From the NCBI RefSeq assembly GCF_004337985.1, contig NC_043740.1, forward strand, positions 620,001-684,000: a stretch of DNA of 64,000 nt, written 5' to 3'. How positions within the stretch are numbered: position 1 is the stretch's first letter; every line of letters starts with the position of its first letter. This document shows positions 21,291 to 33,800 of this stretch, in pieces. A program made the translations under genes and the position numbers. The notes beneath the pieces are model-generated. The model saw nothing but the letters and a program-made list of their open reading frames with translations. It searched no databases and had not been told where the DNA came from. Source of the stretch: Pyricularia pennisetigena (lineage: Eukaryota; Ascomycota; Sordariomycetes; Magnaporthales; Pyriculariaceae).

Positions 21291-24200
21291 GTTATTAATT
21301 CTTTTATAACTAGTTCCCGTATATAGTGAAATTTTAATAACGTATATTTAGTACGTTGGTGGTGCTAGGGTTATATGCGCTAGTTATAAAGTTTGTATTA
21401 TTTCCAAATATTGCAGTAAAGCCTTTTATAAGTAATTTAATTTTTATAAATAGGCTTTTAAACCATTGTGTTTTACGCAGGGTTTCCGTGAAGGTATCGG
21501 TTTCGGCTTTTGGAATGTTTAAAGCTATAGTATTAACTTTTTTGCATTTCCACGTTATAAGGTCCCCAGATAGGGTATACAAATATCCGTAAATGGATTT
21601 TGAATTTTCTTTAACCCCGGCAAAATCGCTATTATTAAAACCCAGTAATTTTAGGCCTTTAAAGCCCTTTATTAATAAATTGGGTGGTAATTCGGTTTTA
21701 AATACTTTATTTCCGTAATAAATAAATAAGGATTTAGTACCCGCTAAATAACGTAATAGGTTTTTAGCTGCCGTTAAGTGGATTATAGTGGTTTTTGTTA
21801 AAAAACGTAAAAGCCACTAAACCGCAAAACCGATATCCGGGCGCGTTAATAGTATTAAATATATAAGGGTGCCGATAATACGCTGTAATAATTTGACTTC
21901 CAGCGCATTTACGGGTTTACCCCCGCCATATTTTAGCACACCCGGTTGTAAAGGAACAAATATAAATTTGTCATTAGTTAATCCAAACGTTGTTAATATT
22001 TCTTTTATATACTGGTTTTAATGGAGCCAAAATAGGCGTTTAGGCCTATCCCTTATAATTTGAACGCTTAAAAAATAGGTTGCAGGGCCCCTGTTTTCCA
22101 ACGCGTATACCTTATTGAAACGGGTTTTTAAATCCTGAATATATTGCAATGTAGGACTTATTAGCAGGTAATCGTTTATAAAAGTAACGATAAAATATTT
22201 GGATTTAATGTTATAAAAAACAGCGGGATTAAAGATTAATGGCTTAAAATCTTTTTTAGAAAATAGGGTTTTGAGTTTGTTTTACCATTTTTTTGGACCT
22301 TGTTTCAAACCGTATAACGCCTTTTCCAATTGTATAACCGGCAATTCTTTCGGGTTATAACCCATTTCCACTAAAATCTTTGCGGTGGTAAGGTTACAAT
22401 TTTTTACCCATTCGTTAAAACCGTTTAGAATTTGCAGATATACATTTACGTCGGTAAAGTCACTATTTAAAAACGCACCGATAAAATTGATTTGTTCCAT
22501 TTTCCAATTTTGTGCATTAGTTATAACTAATAGTATACGCCAGGTAGGTGGTATATTAGTGCTAATAAAAATTTCGATATAATTTAGGCTCTCGACCTGT
22601 AAAAAACCCCTAACAATAAACCTAGCTTTGTATTTTACAGGCTTATTAATTTCATCCTTTTTTAATTTAAATACCGGCCGGGTAAAAACGAGTTTAGGGC
22701 CTGTAGGCATTTTAATTTTTGGGATAAAACGGAAGGTTTTTGTAGTAACGATTTGGTCAAATTTAAACGCTAAAGCAGTTAACCATTTAGCGTTTTCAGG
22801 GTTATTTAAGGCCTGTTGGTAACTATTTGGTTTACCGTTTTTCGTGGGCTTTTTTTTATTTTCTTTTGGGTTTGAAATGAAAGATAATGCACGTAATTTA
22901 TATCCATTAAATTTGGGTTTTCGAACTGCGAATTTAATTCCATATTCTGTATTTTAGGTGCTGAAAACACCGGAATTTCCGTTGTTGTAAATACTGGATT
23001 AGGTACCGCTACCGTTATAGGTTCTGGGGGGCGAATAATAGGTTGTACAGGCTTAACGGGCAGTATATTTTCAGGGTTTAAATGCCCTATAACGGGTGGT
23101 AACTGCCCTGTAACAGGTGGTAAATACCCTGTAACAGGTGGTAAATACCTTATATTTTCAGGGTTTTTTAGGGGATAATTATCCGCTGGAACGCTGTTAA
23201 TTTGGTTTTCCAATTCAAAATTATAATCCCCTTTTAAATTTGTATTTTCCCCTTTCAAAATTTGAAGCGTTTCCCCTGGACAACCAAATTTTTAACGGTT
23301 ATACCCTTTATAACTTTTACGGTGAAGGTTTTATATACGGCCCATTTAACGGGTGCGTAGACCAACGCTGTAGAATTTGATAAATGGGCTAAAAATTTCA
23401 CCGTTTCGGTGCGGGGAACAAATTTATTAAATTTTTGGCCTTTTTCCAACGGTATGATAACCTGGTATATAGTATTAATAACCCAAAAATACCCTAAATT
23501 GGGTTTGTGCGGTAATCCAGGTTGGAATGCGGAATAAAATTCCTCGTAAAATATTAAATCCCTATTAATTACCGCTGTACGGTTAATTAAATTAACCACG
23601 GTAGGTAGTGAATAATATTATAAATATCATGGTAAACCCGCCGTTATAATGGTAAACCGAAACCTATCCAGAGTAACCCTAACGGGCCGTTCCGTTCATC
23701 CGTTTTGGCCGTAGTTATAGGGATTTAAAATGCTCAAATTAACCTTTTTGCTTATAAACCAATTTTAAAAGTTTGTATTAACTTCGTACCCTTTATCGAA
23801 GTGAAAACTTAAGGGGTAACGCCCGTACGTAGCTTTTAAACCCTTAAACAAGCTTTTAATAACCACTAAAACCGTAGGTCCGGTTTTATTTTTTTATAGG
23901 ATAAACCACCGAAAACGTAATTTTAGGTCCACTAATAACAAAAATACCGGTTTTTTACTGTAAGGATTAGGTCTAAAGGTTACTGTATTACCCTTTATAA
24001 AATCGAAAATATTAGGGGGTGTAAGGAGTGCGATTTTATTTGTACGCCTAACAAAAATAGTTTTAATACAAGCAATACAGGTAATTGCCCTAATTTTGTC
24101 GAAATTAGGTAAACCTTTTGTGATTTTAGCGGTTTTTTTTAGCAATAATAACCTTATATACCCCAAGCGCCTATATTATAACAAGGCTTTTTGGGCCTGG

Positions 24201-25168
24201 ATTTCGTTACAATTACCTATAATTCCGTTTCCTTCAAGGGTTAACTAACCGTCCGTAATCTGTTTGAGGCTTAAAAAAAGGTAATTTACAGGGGTTTACT
24301 TTTAATCCGATAATAAAAAGCTTTTAACAACGGATTTTTTGTGTGGGAAACCCCTTTTTTTCGGAAATAATCCCTTTTATATTAGGTTGTATAAAAAGGT
24401 TACCTAACGGTGTGCCGGGCCTACGGAGCCCAATTTTACGTGGATTTTCAGGGCTTTTATCGCTAAATTTCTGCGTTACAGGTGAATTTACGGCTATTTC
24501 CGTATTTTGTTCGGGATTTAGTTTTTCCGTTACCGTATTTTCTTCCGGTTCCGAATCGGTGTAAATTCTATAGTCCTCGTAATTTTCGGGGTTTATATTA
24601 TTTAATTTTATTTCCAACGGGGTTGCGTAACCACTTATAACCCCCTATAAGGTTATGCTAAAAACGGTGCGATATTTACTTATTACACAGGCGTAATTCG
24701 AAATAACGTTATTTCGAACAAGGGTATTGCACCCTTTAACCTTTAAATAAAACGAATGTTTGGCGGTATTTAAACGTCCCCACGCTTTGCGATTTTTATC
24801 TTACAGGGTATTTTTTAATAATACGCCCCCTGTATTATAATGTATTAAACTATTAACGATATTTATTCCAAACGAGGGGATATATAAAACGTTATTTAAT
24901 GTAACCTTTTTAAATTCGTCAGCTTTTTGGCCACAACGGACCTGTATTTTTACAGCTCCGGTACCTACAGGCCTAATAGGGCCACCTCCTGTACCAATTT
25001 CGACTGTAGAGCCGGGGGTATAATCGGTAAAAAAATTGCTTATTTGCAAAAATATGGTGCGTGCTACCTGTATCGTACAGGATAGGGTAACCTGGCTTCT
25101 ATGGTTTAGGGGTCCTTTTTACGCCGCGTCCAGGTTTCGTTTTAACCCTAAAATTAGCTGTTAAAACC
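21290..25168 (-). pseudogene. Copia pol: protease, integrase, reverse transcriptase, RNase H
   Basis: Read on the minus strand from 25168 down. DTGSTHHIFANK (25036-25080) is the aspartic protease active site. The GAG-pre-integrase-type and integrase regions run through about 24170-23600, with cysteines CIACIKT and, further on, HFDKGYE and an NG-x-TERPV segment, which fit the second Asp and the Glu of the DDE triad. 23599-23255 (PLEKGQKFNKFVPRTE) fits the Copia integrase C-terminus. Reverse transcriptase lies at 22710-22282 (YKARFIVRGFLQVE, IGAFLNSDF, ALYGLKQGPKKW), with the FINDYL remnant of the YVDD box just below. RNase H lies at 21700-21334 (KAETDTFTETLRKTQW). Many stops sit at former Gln/Trp codons. 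This is an inactive copy of a polyprotein that would reverse-transcribe and integrate the element. Confidence 0.9.
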
Positions 25169-27024
25169 TAGTCTCAGTGCTCAGACTAGACCCCCCTGCT
25201 TCGCAGTGGGGACCGATCGTTCCATGTACCTTTCAGCCACATGGCTTTTCGACCAATTACATTGGCCGAAAAGATCGCGCTCGTTCTAGTCTGAGGACAT
25301 CTTGTCGCATTTCGCCGTTCATGGCGGTACCACCAACGATAATTTGTCGCATTTCGCCGTTTAAAACGGTATTCTTAATAATATATTTAATATTACGATA
25401 TCGCTTATAATTATTTTATTAATATAAGGATAATTTGTGGTATTATGCCGTTTGTAGCGGGTAAATGCAATATATTCGCATTCTAATGGCAAAAGAAAAT
25501 AATGTACCCATAGTATGCAATCAAATATTCGTATAAAAAAATAAATAAAAATTATAAAAATATATAGTAATTTGCGTTAAGTTTATGGGAGTTTGCTGAG
25601 TATTTGAATGCCAGCCGCGTTTTTATAGCTACTGTATTTAGAAAGATATTAAAATATTAAATAAAATCTGTAATTTTTTATTATATTTAATTTTTGTTTT
25701 AAATAATGGTATGCAATAATTATTTTAACTTAGTTTACAGTTTTTATACCTTAGTAGACCTAATACTGCGAAATGCATGCAATTATCGATTGAAACAAAA
25801 GTTTTATTAATATTCTTATATAAATTAACAATTTGTTAAGAAATTAAATAATTTACGCAAATATTGGTAAAATGAAAATATTTTCACTTGATATATTTTT
25901 TAATTAATTTGCTTGTAGATTTTATATAAGTTTTTTTTATAAATTTTATTTAATTAAATAAAGCAAAAAATACAAAAAAAACACAAATTTAGCATTTCTT
26001 TATATAAAAACATAAGAAGGGCCGGTATTGCAAGTCGGGTTTTACGCTAACGCTTATTTATATATATAATCCATTTTCTCAAATTTTGGTTTTATTAATG
26101 TTAGAATTGGTAAAAATGTAAAAGCATTTCGATGGTAAAATATATATAAAATTGGATATACCTTACCCATCCGCATATTTAAGGGCTTATATAATTAGGT
26201 ATACGTACAAGGATGTGATATTATATTAAGTACATATATGCCACCCCCCACGTGCAAAAACCACAGAATTCTGCTGCAAAACAAAAATAATATAAAATTA
26301 AGTAAATAAAGCAAAAAGATTTATAAAATACACATTTGCCATTTGTTTTTATTAAACAGTTTTCAAAACCGATATTGTAAGTATAATTGTACTTGGGCGT
26401 TTGTCCATATACGTAATCGAATCTTTGAAGTTTTGGTTTCATTATCGTTAAAACTGGTAAAAGTATAAACGAGTTTCGATTGTAAATTATATATAAAAAA
26501 ATATATACCTTCCCTATCCGCTTATTTAACTGCTTATATAATCCGATATAAGCACCAAAATTTCTCATAACAATAAATACATATATACGACCCTCCACGT
26601 GCAAAATGTATAAAATTTGGTCAAAAATTAAAAATAATATTAAAAAAAATCGAAAGTCGAAAAAAAAATCGAAAAAACAGTACCGCCATGAACGGATTAA
26701 GGGTAGGTGGTATCCAATTCCGCCATTATAATAGATAAAAAAATCAATCGAATCGCTGCTAATAGCGGTATTAAACGCTATTTTCAACGATATTTTATTT
26801 TTTCAATATTATGCATGGTTGTGGAATAATAAAGGAGTTTCGGTTAAAAAAAGGCCAAAAATACCGCCATGAACGGCGAAAATCGATAAGTTGTCCTCAG
26901 ACCTGAACCAGAGCGTTTTTTGGATGGACCCACAGGTACATTGCAAAGCCGCAATTGAGCCACGAAGTGGAGCGAAGTGGATCAATTGTGGAGCTCTGGG
27001 CTTTAGGGATGAGCCCTGAGACTA
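25169..27024 (+). mobile_element. Non-autonomous TAGTCTCAG element in Copia pol
   Basis: 1856 bp, TAGTCTCAGTGCTCAGACTA to ATGAGCCCTGAGACTA. The 9-bp duplication GTTAAAACC is exact at 25160-25168 and 27025-27033. The Copia reading continues on both sides, as the fragment at 51868-52887 confirms: it has the uninterrupted junction. The interior is the same as the copy at 18499-20347, including the internal module duplication. The 188-codon open frame at 26221-26787 (minus) is low-complexity and overlaps the duplicated modules, so I do not regard it as a gene. Confidence 0.93.
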
Positions 27025-27033
27025 GTTAAAACC

Positions 27034-27284
27034 TGTAATTTGAGCGTTGTACCGGTATCGGTTTCCGAATCCGAATCTGAACGTAATTTTATAATTCCGC
27101 TAATAGCGGAATTAACCTCCTATTCCAAAGCGTTATACGCTGCGTTTTCGTTAACGTTACCTGGAATCGAACCCGCAAATAATTCGAAATTAATAAAAAT
27201 TATGGACGTTCCTGCGGTTAACTCACTGGAGTTGGAAGATTTAGTATTTTTTGCAAAAGCGGAATCCGAATTAAAGTTTTTATT
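27034..27284 (-). pseudogene. Copia gag-pol segment between two insertions
   Basis: Matches 52617-52880 of the second Copia fragment and supplies the acidic, Ser/Asn-rich stretch (KSSNSSELTAG and similar, minus strand) that precedes the protease. Bounded by the two 9-bp duplications GTTAAAACC and GTTTTTATT. Confidence 0.8.
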
Positions 27285-27597
27285 TAGTCTCAGTGCTCAG
27301 ACTAGACCCCCCTGCTTCGCAATGGGGACCGAGCGCTCCATATACCTTTTAGCCATATGGCTTTTCGACCAATTACATTGGCCGAAAAAATCGCGCTCGT
27401 TCTAATTTGAGGACATCTTGTCGTATTTCGCCGTTTATAGCGGTACCACTAATAAAACACCCAATATTGCGATATCGCCAACCACCATTCCCCCCGATAC
27501 ATAAAAAAATAAAGGATTTTTACCATTATACCATATATTTACGCATATTAACTTTTATTCGATATACCATTAAACCAAATAAAACCCGAATCCAATA

Positions 27598-28678
27598 ATG
27601 GAAAACATATTTCCAATAATATTAATAAATATACCCGAAAAAGTATTCCCATCCGCGCAATTTGCAACCTAATATTTCACGTCCGATTTAACCCTATTAC
27701 CTCCATCGATATCGCAATTATTTTCGTTTTTATCGTTATTCCAATTATTATCGTCCAATCTTATATTCGAAAATAAATGGGAATTTAGGCTTTTTTTAAT
27801 CGATTAAAAGCAATTACCGAAAAAATCCGAATCCGAAACGAAAATAAACCCCGAAACCAAATTTATTCGCGATATTACCAAATTTTGGCGTAACCGTTAC
27901 CGACGCACCAATTTTACGCAATTTATCCACGTTTAGGTAATAGCGGCAAATTTTTACGAAATCACCCGATTTACCCCATCGCGAATATTTTTGTTTAAAA
28001 AAGCATTATAAAACCTTTAAATCCGAAAACGTTTACGCGTTAGTAGGGCCGAATACTATTTTTATAATAAATTTCTTACGCCCATTAAGGCCGATTTTTT
28101 GCGTAGGGAATTGCAGCAATTAATATAATATTTACGCCTTTTTAACCGGTTCGAACCCACAAATTTCCAATTTTCGGGAATAAAAGATTGTTCCGCCAAA
28201 AACGTGAACGATATAAATTAGTTTAAATAGGTATTCGATACGTTCACCCAGGAAATCCCGTCCAAAACGCCAATATTATATAAATTTATATTTTTACTAT
28301 TATTGTATTCCCGGGGCCACCGCCCGTTTTATCCATCGTTACAAATTACGAACGTGGTATACCTGGAACTAAATACTTTTTTAAAAACTATAAACCCCCC
28401 AACGTTAAAAAATTAACGCGTTATATTAATATTAACTATTTTAACCCACGGATATTCCCCCCAAAAACACAATTATTTGCTACGCGCATTCGCATTATAC
28501 CTTATAAATAATGGAATTCCACGACGTATTGTAAATATATTATCCAGGTTTGAAATATATTTATTTTATAAAGCTATTAAACGGTAAACCCAATAATTTG
28601 TCGCGGTTGCCCGAATACGTTATTAGCATTATCCATATTTATATTTAACTTTTACCGCGAACAGCAATAATAATTTTT

Positions 28679-28726
<48 letters not shown>

Positions 28727-30660
28727 TATAAACCAATTTAAAAAGGATCGCTCGTAACCTAATATTATCCTTCGTATATAATAATTTCAATTTTCTGGAT
28801 AAAGTACAGGATTTTGGATATAAAAAACGTAACAGAATGCAAAATTTAACATCGTGTTTCCTTATATTAACGCCAGGATTTAAACGATATACGTAATCCC
28901 AGTGGCACGCCACCGTACTTTTCCGCCAAAAATAATTGCAAACGCCCGCCTTTTTATAATATCCGGACACTTATTACGAAAGCGCCAAATATTATATAAT
29001 GCACCAAATTTGTGGTTTTTTATTCCCTAACCGCCCATATACGCCTGGAGCAATCCCATAATACCCTACCCACGCACGAATTACACCAATTTTTTACCTT
29101 ATCCAAACCCCCGCTATTACCGAAAACGAAAAGGAATACGCAGGAGTTATCCAAATCCACGAAATTCTTTTTAAACGTTTTTTAAATTTATTACCCGACC
29201 ATTTCGATTATTTTTCCGTCCTGCTCCTAGTTTATAGGGATTAAAAAATAACGTTATATATCCGTACCATTTAGGGAATTTATATCGAATTATCCCAACC
29301 CTTTAACAAAAAATAATAAATATTACCCGTACCAGCGTTTTTCCATATGAAATTCAATTTTATTAATTAATTATGGCAATATTACGCCCCTATTATATCC
29401 ATAAATATAATAGGGTTGGGGAAATATAACCAGTTTTAAAAAAATAAGAAAGAGTTTTACCACGCTTTACGGCTTTTACAAAATGCATTACGGTCCCGCA
29501 TTTTATGCATTATAATTGCTGTTTTAATCCAAAACGGATTATTGGACAGGGTTTAAATTTTTGAAAACGCCCTGGAAAAGGCTCTTACCGATATACCATA
29601 TAATATATATATTTCCGTAATAAACCGTATTTACGATAATATATTTGCTGGTTATATTAACGGTTTAATAGGTATTGGATTATGGGATATAAAACCCAAG
29701 ATTAATATCGCCTTCCGCACGTAACGCCGTTATTTGCAAATAATTAACCTTTTATAAATAATAATAAACGCGTTCCACTAAGGAAATTACGGCGTATTGG
29801 AAATTATAATGCCGTTATTGGTCCTATTTTTCTACGGTTGCAAAATCAAAAACTATAGCCCTAAAATGCTATATTTAACCTGGTTATTACGACCAAAGGT
29901 TACAAATTAGCCGCTACGCACCGGGATTTTAAAATCAGCGTTCGTAAAATGTACCACGGCCGGGAATAAATTTAAACCGGCAAACCTAATAATTAAATAT
30001 ATTAATAAAAATTTCGTTATAAATATTAAAAATAATCGCAATTCCACGCACGATTTGCGAACAATATTCCTAAATTGTGCAATAATAGGTCCAATCGCAA
30101 TTACGGTGCGCAAAATATTGGAAAATATCGCCCGTACACGCATTAACAGCAAATACCATATAATATTAACTAACCAGGACATAATCCATTATACGTATTT
30201 ATTATTCCAAAATGGTTAGGGAAGCGGAAAAGCCGAAATATTACCCAATTTCGACTTCGACGGCCTTAATTTATTATATTTGGGTTTAAAAAAGCTAATG
30301 GGCGATAAATTGGAGGTATTTAATTAAAAAGTCGTACGCCCCAATAGCGTGCTATTTCAGGCGGATATTAAAGAAAAGGGGCAAATCCAAAGGAAAGATA
30401 TAACCGGATAAACGGTTTAGATATTGGTGGTATAATTAACACCGAAGGAGATTTGTTGGACGGAATATACGAAAAATTCGACGAAAAAGGCGTATAAAAT
30501 TCAAAATAATAAAAGGTAAATTACGCAAACCAAAACGGGTAAAGGCGAAAATCGTTCCATTATAAAAAAAAGTTAATGGACGAATAACGGTGACCTTACC
30601 CGCGAATAACGGAGGTAAAACAGCGTCCGCAAAACCAGTAAATACAAACAAACAAATACC
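27598..30660 (+). pseudogene. DUF6589-like protein, candidate transposase, RIP-inactivated
   Basis: ATG 27598 opens a frame (MENIFPIILINIPEKVF) that can be followed, through stops at former Gln/Trp codons, for about 1000 codons, with a frame change at the (TA)n microsatellite near 28700. Diagnostic stretches are LINNGIPRRIVNILSRF (about 28505-28555), VPAFFHMKFNFIN (about 29325-29370), FYHALRLLQNALRSRI (about 29455-29500), NYGVLEIIMPLLVLFFYGC (about 29785-29845) and a following PLRTGILKSAFVKCTTAG. Their order and spacing fit what I know of DUF6589, a large family found in fungal repeats whose members end in a region with a conserved GDxG..E / NYA..LL / LVN..G pattern. The biochemical role is not established to my knowledge. 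Being the only non-helicase gene of the element, it is the best transposase candidate. A truncated copy of its 5' part lies at 62895-63600. Confidence 0.7.
28682..28722. repeat. (TA)n microsatellite inside the DUF6589-like gene
   Basis: About 20 TA dinucleotides in a row. The reading frame of the gene differs on the two sides, so the array has either expanded within an intron or broken the frame. Confidence 0.95.
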
Positions 30661-30834
30661 AATTGTAAATTTAATTTAAAATAAAAAACGAGGTATAATT
30701 TCCTCCAAAATCCTCCGTATAAATAACCCGTTTTTTATCCATTTTTTGACCCAAATAAACCATATCCTCCATCCACCGCCAATTATAAATCCAGCAAAAA
30801 AAATCCTAATAATAACCGTTGTTACAATACCCCA

Positions 30835-33800
30835 TTAACCACGAATAATAAATCCATTAAACCGGATACTAATAATAACAATTATTATAATATTATATAT
30901 ATAAAACCCCCAATTTCCTAGCACCAAACCCCAAAAGAAAAGCAAAACAAAAAAACCCAAACCGATTAAAAAAAACGAAAACGTTTGGTAAACGTTAAAT
31001 GTTTTTTTAGGAATGGGTTTGTTAGCGTTACGCTTTTTTTTCCGAATTGGGGTCGCGGTAAACGATCCAGGGACCGAATCGTCCTCCTTTTTATCCTTTT
31101 CTAAAATGGGTATGCAGGGTTTTTTTAACGAAGTAAATATAAATTTATCGTAATTAAGGCCAAAATCGATAAATAAAAAAAACGGAATAACGACCGCCAA
31201 AAGGTCGGCGTTATTATTACCAAAAATGCCTTTTTCAAATTGTTTATTGGTTTTTCGGCGTTTAATAACCCAGGAGCTAAAATCCTTTATTAGGGCCCCG
31301 ATAACCCGCGCAATCGCGGTTTCGTCGTAAAATTTATCGTTATTTTTAATCCATTTTATTAATTTAACCATAAACCCCTAATCCATAATGGTAAAATCGG
31401 AATAAAGCAAATATATACGATTAATATAATTAATAAACGTATTACGGCCACCATTTCGCTCCTAATATTAGTAATTAATATAAATTGGACCCAACGTTAA
31501 AATAAAAGTTAACGTTTTTTCCACCAAATCCTGTTTGTTAAACTGTTTAAGGATATTTAATACGAATATTAAAACCAGGCGAAAATAAAATTCGTTTATA
31601 CGGCGCGTCCTGTTAAAATAAAAGGCATTAAAATATTGGGGGGGTTCTACTATCCAAACGAAATAGTTAAAAAGCCAAAAAAATATAATTGCCATTACCT
31701 TACACGTTAAAAATTATTTAACCATTGGAAACTGGATAATTTTGGGGAAACGTATACGCGTAATATATTTAAGTAATATTTACTATATATTAGCAACGGT
31801 CGGAACAGTAAAAGAAGGGGTATTGACCTTCCGGAACATGCGATTTTTTACCTAATCGAAAAAAATACCTCGCATTTCGAAAATGCGCCAAATAACAGGT
31901 TTATTTTAACCCAACCGAATTAAACGACCACAAATTTGCAATTATATATTGGCGTTCCACATTAAAGCGATAATAAGACCAATATAACAATTGGGGTGCA
32001 AATTAAAACCAGCGCTGGAAATGTTAATATTTAGGATATAAAAATTAAAATTGGAACTGGAATTGGTAAAATCGGAAACGGTTTTATCGCGTTCGGCTTA
32101 GGATAAACCTAATTGGATAATAGCTACACCGAAACTGGTTTTTTCCAGAATAAAAGCAATAAAATTAAAAAGATTAACAGGTATATTAAAAATTGTAATA
32201 ATTGTTACAAAAATGGAAAAATAATAGCTATTATAACATTTATTACAATCCGAAAATATAAAAATTGTAATAATTATTATAACAACTGTAAAAAAAAAGG
32301 GATCATAATAATTGCCACTATATAACCAATTTACGCTTAAATTTAAAAATTGGGGGTTATAACCAGGACGCGTTAACCCTTTTTCTTTTCCTCCATACAA
32401 ATTTCGACCACGCGGGTGATAAAAGGCGATTTATTTAATATAAAATGGACCATTTTAACCCTGCCCGACGGAGGTAACGTTTTAAAATTAGTGCAAATTT
32501 TCGAATAAACCCAGTTAAGGGGACCGTCGCCGCTATATTAAATTAAAACGTCCACAATTACCAATCCAAAACGGGTTTTTTTTTCTTATAGGTTTTTTTT
32601 AAAATTTTGTCGGACGTTGCGGTATTTGGCCTTAAAATCCACATTTTTTAACGCCAGCATTCTACCCAATTCCGCCGAATTAATATCCCGGGTATCGTCC
32701 TCGGCGTGGATTATTAACCAAAAAAGGTAATTAATTACCAAAAACTGCAGCAGGCGGATAAAATTTATATTAAAAAAAACCGAGGTTTGGCGGTTACCAG
32801 TTATGGTGTCTGTATTAATAGGAGCTCCTAATGGAGCGGGACCAATATTATCGGTATTTTCGCCCACGAATGCGGTAATAATGTTTTTGAAAATTACCTC
32901 GGTATTAATATAACGTTTTCGAAACGGTGGCCAAATTGGAGCTTTTTAATAATAATATTATAAAACGGAATACGTTTACGGGGATAAATAATTATACCGT
33001 TGGGTAAAATAAACCCGGTATCCATACCCCTGCGTACCGTAAATACGCCCGTATATTTAAAAATTATTAACGACTTTTCGTTTGGTATGGTAATAGGAAT
33101 TATAAAATTTAAAATTCGAAGGTGAAACAACCACTATTTCCAACCTATCGATTCAAATTTTTAAAGGGAGGTTTTGGTATTTTTATCGATATTAAAAACG
33201 ACGAAACAGCTATTATTTTCCCAAATATAATTAACCGTAAATTTATTTTTTTATAATAGGTTTTTAGGTCGGGCGAAAAAGATCGTAATTTTGTCCCAAA
33301 CCAGGGCATTAAAACCAGTAATATCCCTAATTTTGTTAATAATTAACGTGGTAATGGTTATACCCCGATTAATGCAAAAAATAAGGCGAAATGCGCGGTA
33401 TATTATTAATTCGCGGTAGCGGAAGCATTAAATTTCGTTTCCAATTATATATTGAAAAAAGGTACCGGATGGTAAATATATAACCAAACGCCGGATATTT
33501 TTGGTGTTTTCGCCCGTGGAAAAATCGGCCTTCCGACCGTTTTTACGTTAACGGTTCCTAACAAAGTTATTTAATTTAAATAAATATATTAATATAACGA
33601 AATTATAATAATTATTACAAAAAAACATTTACTAAATATTATTTTTAATATCGGAATTATCGTCGAGGTTATCGACGTCGGGGGGGCGTTGCTAAAAATT
33701 GGAATCGACAATTTTATCCATGCATTATGGGTTAAATACCTTTTCCGCGTTATGGATTTCGTCCTATTGCTTAGTTTTTCGGATTAAAAATATTGAATAA

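Noticed and set aside
26221..26787. 188-codon minus-strand frame in a short element
   Set aside because: Low-complexity, overlaps the duplicated modules and is interrupted in the other copies, so not treated as a gene.
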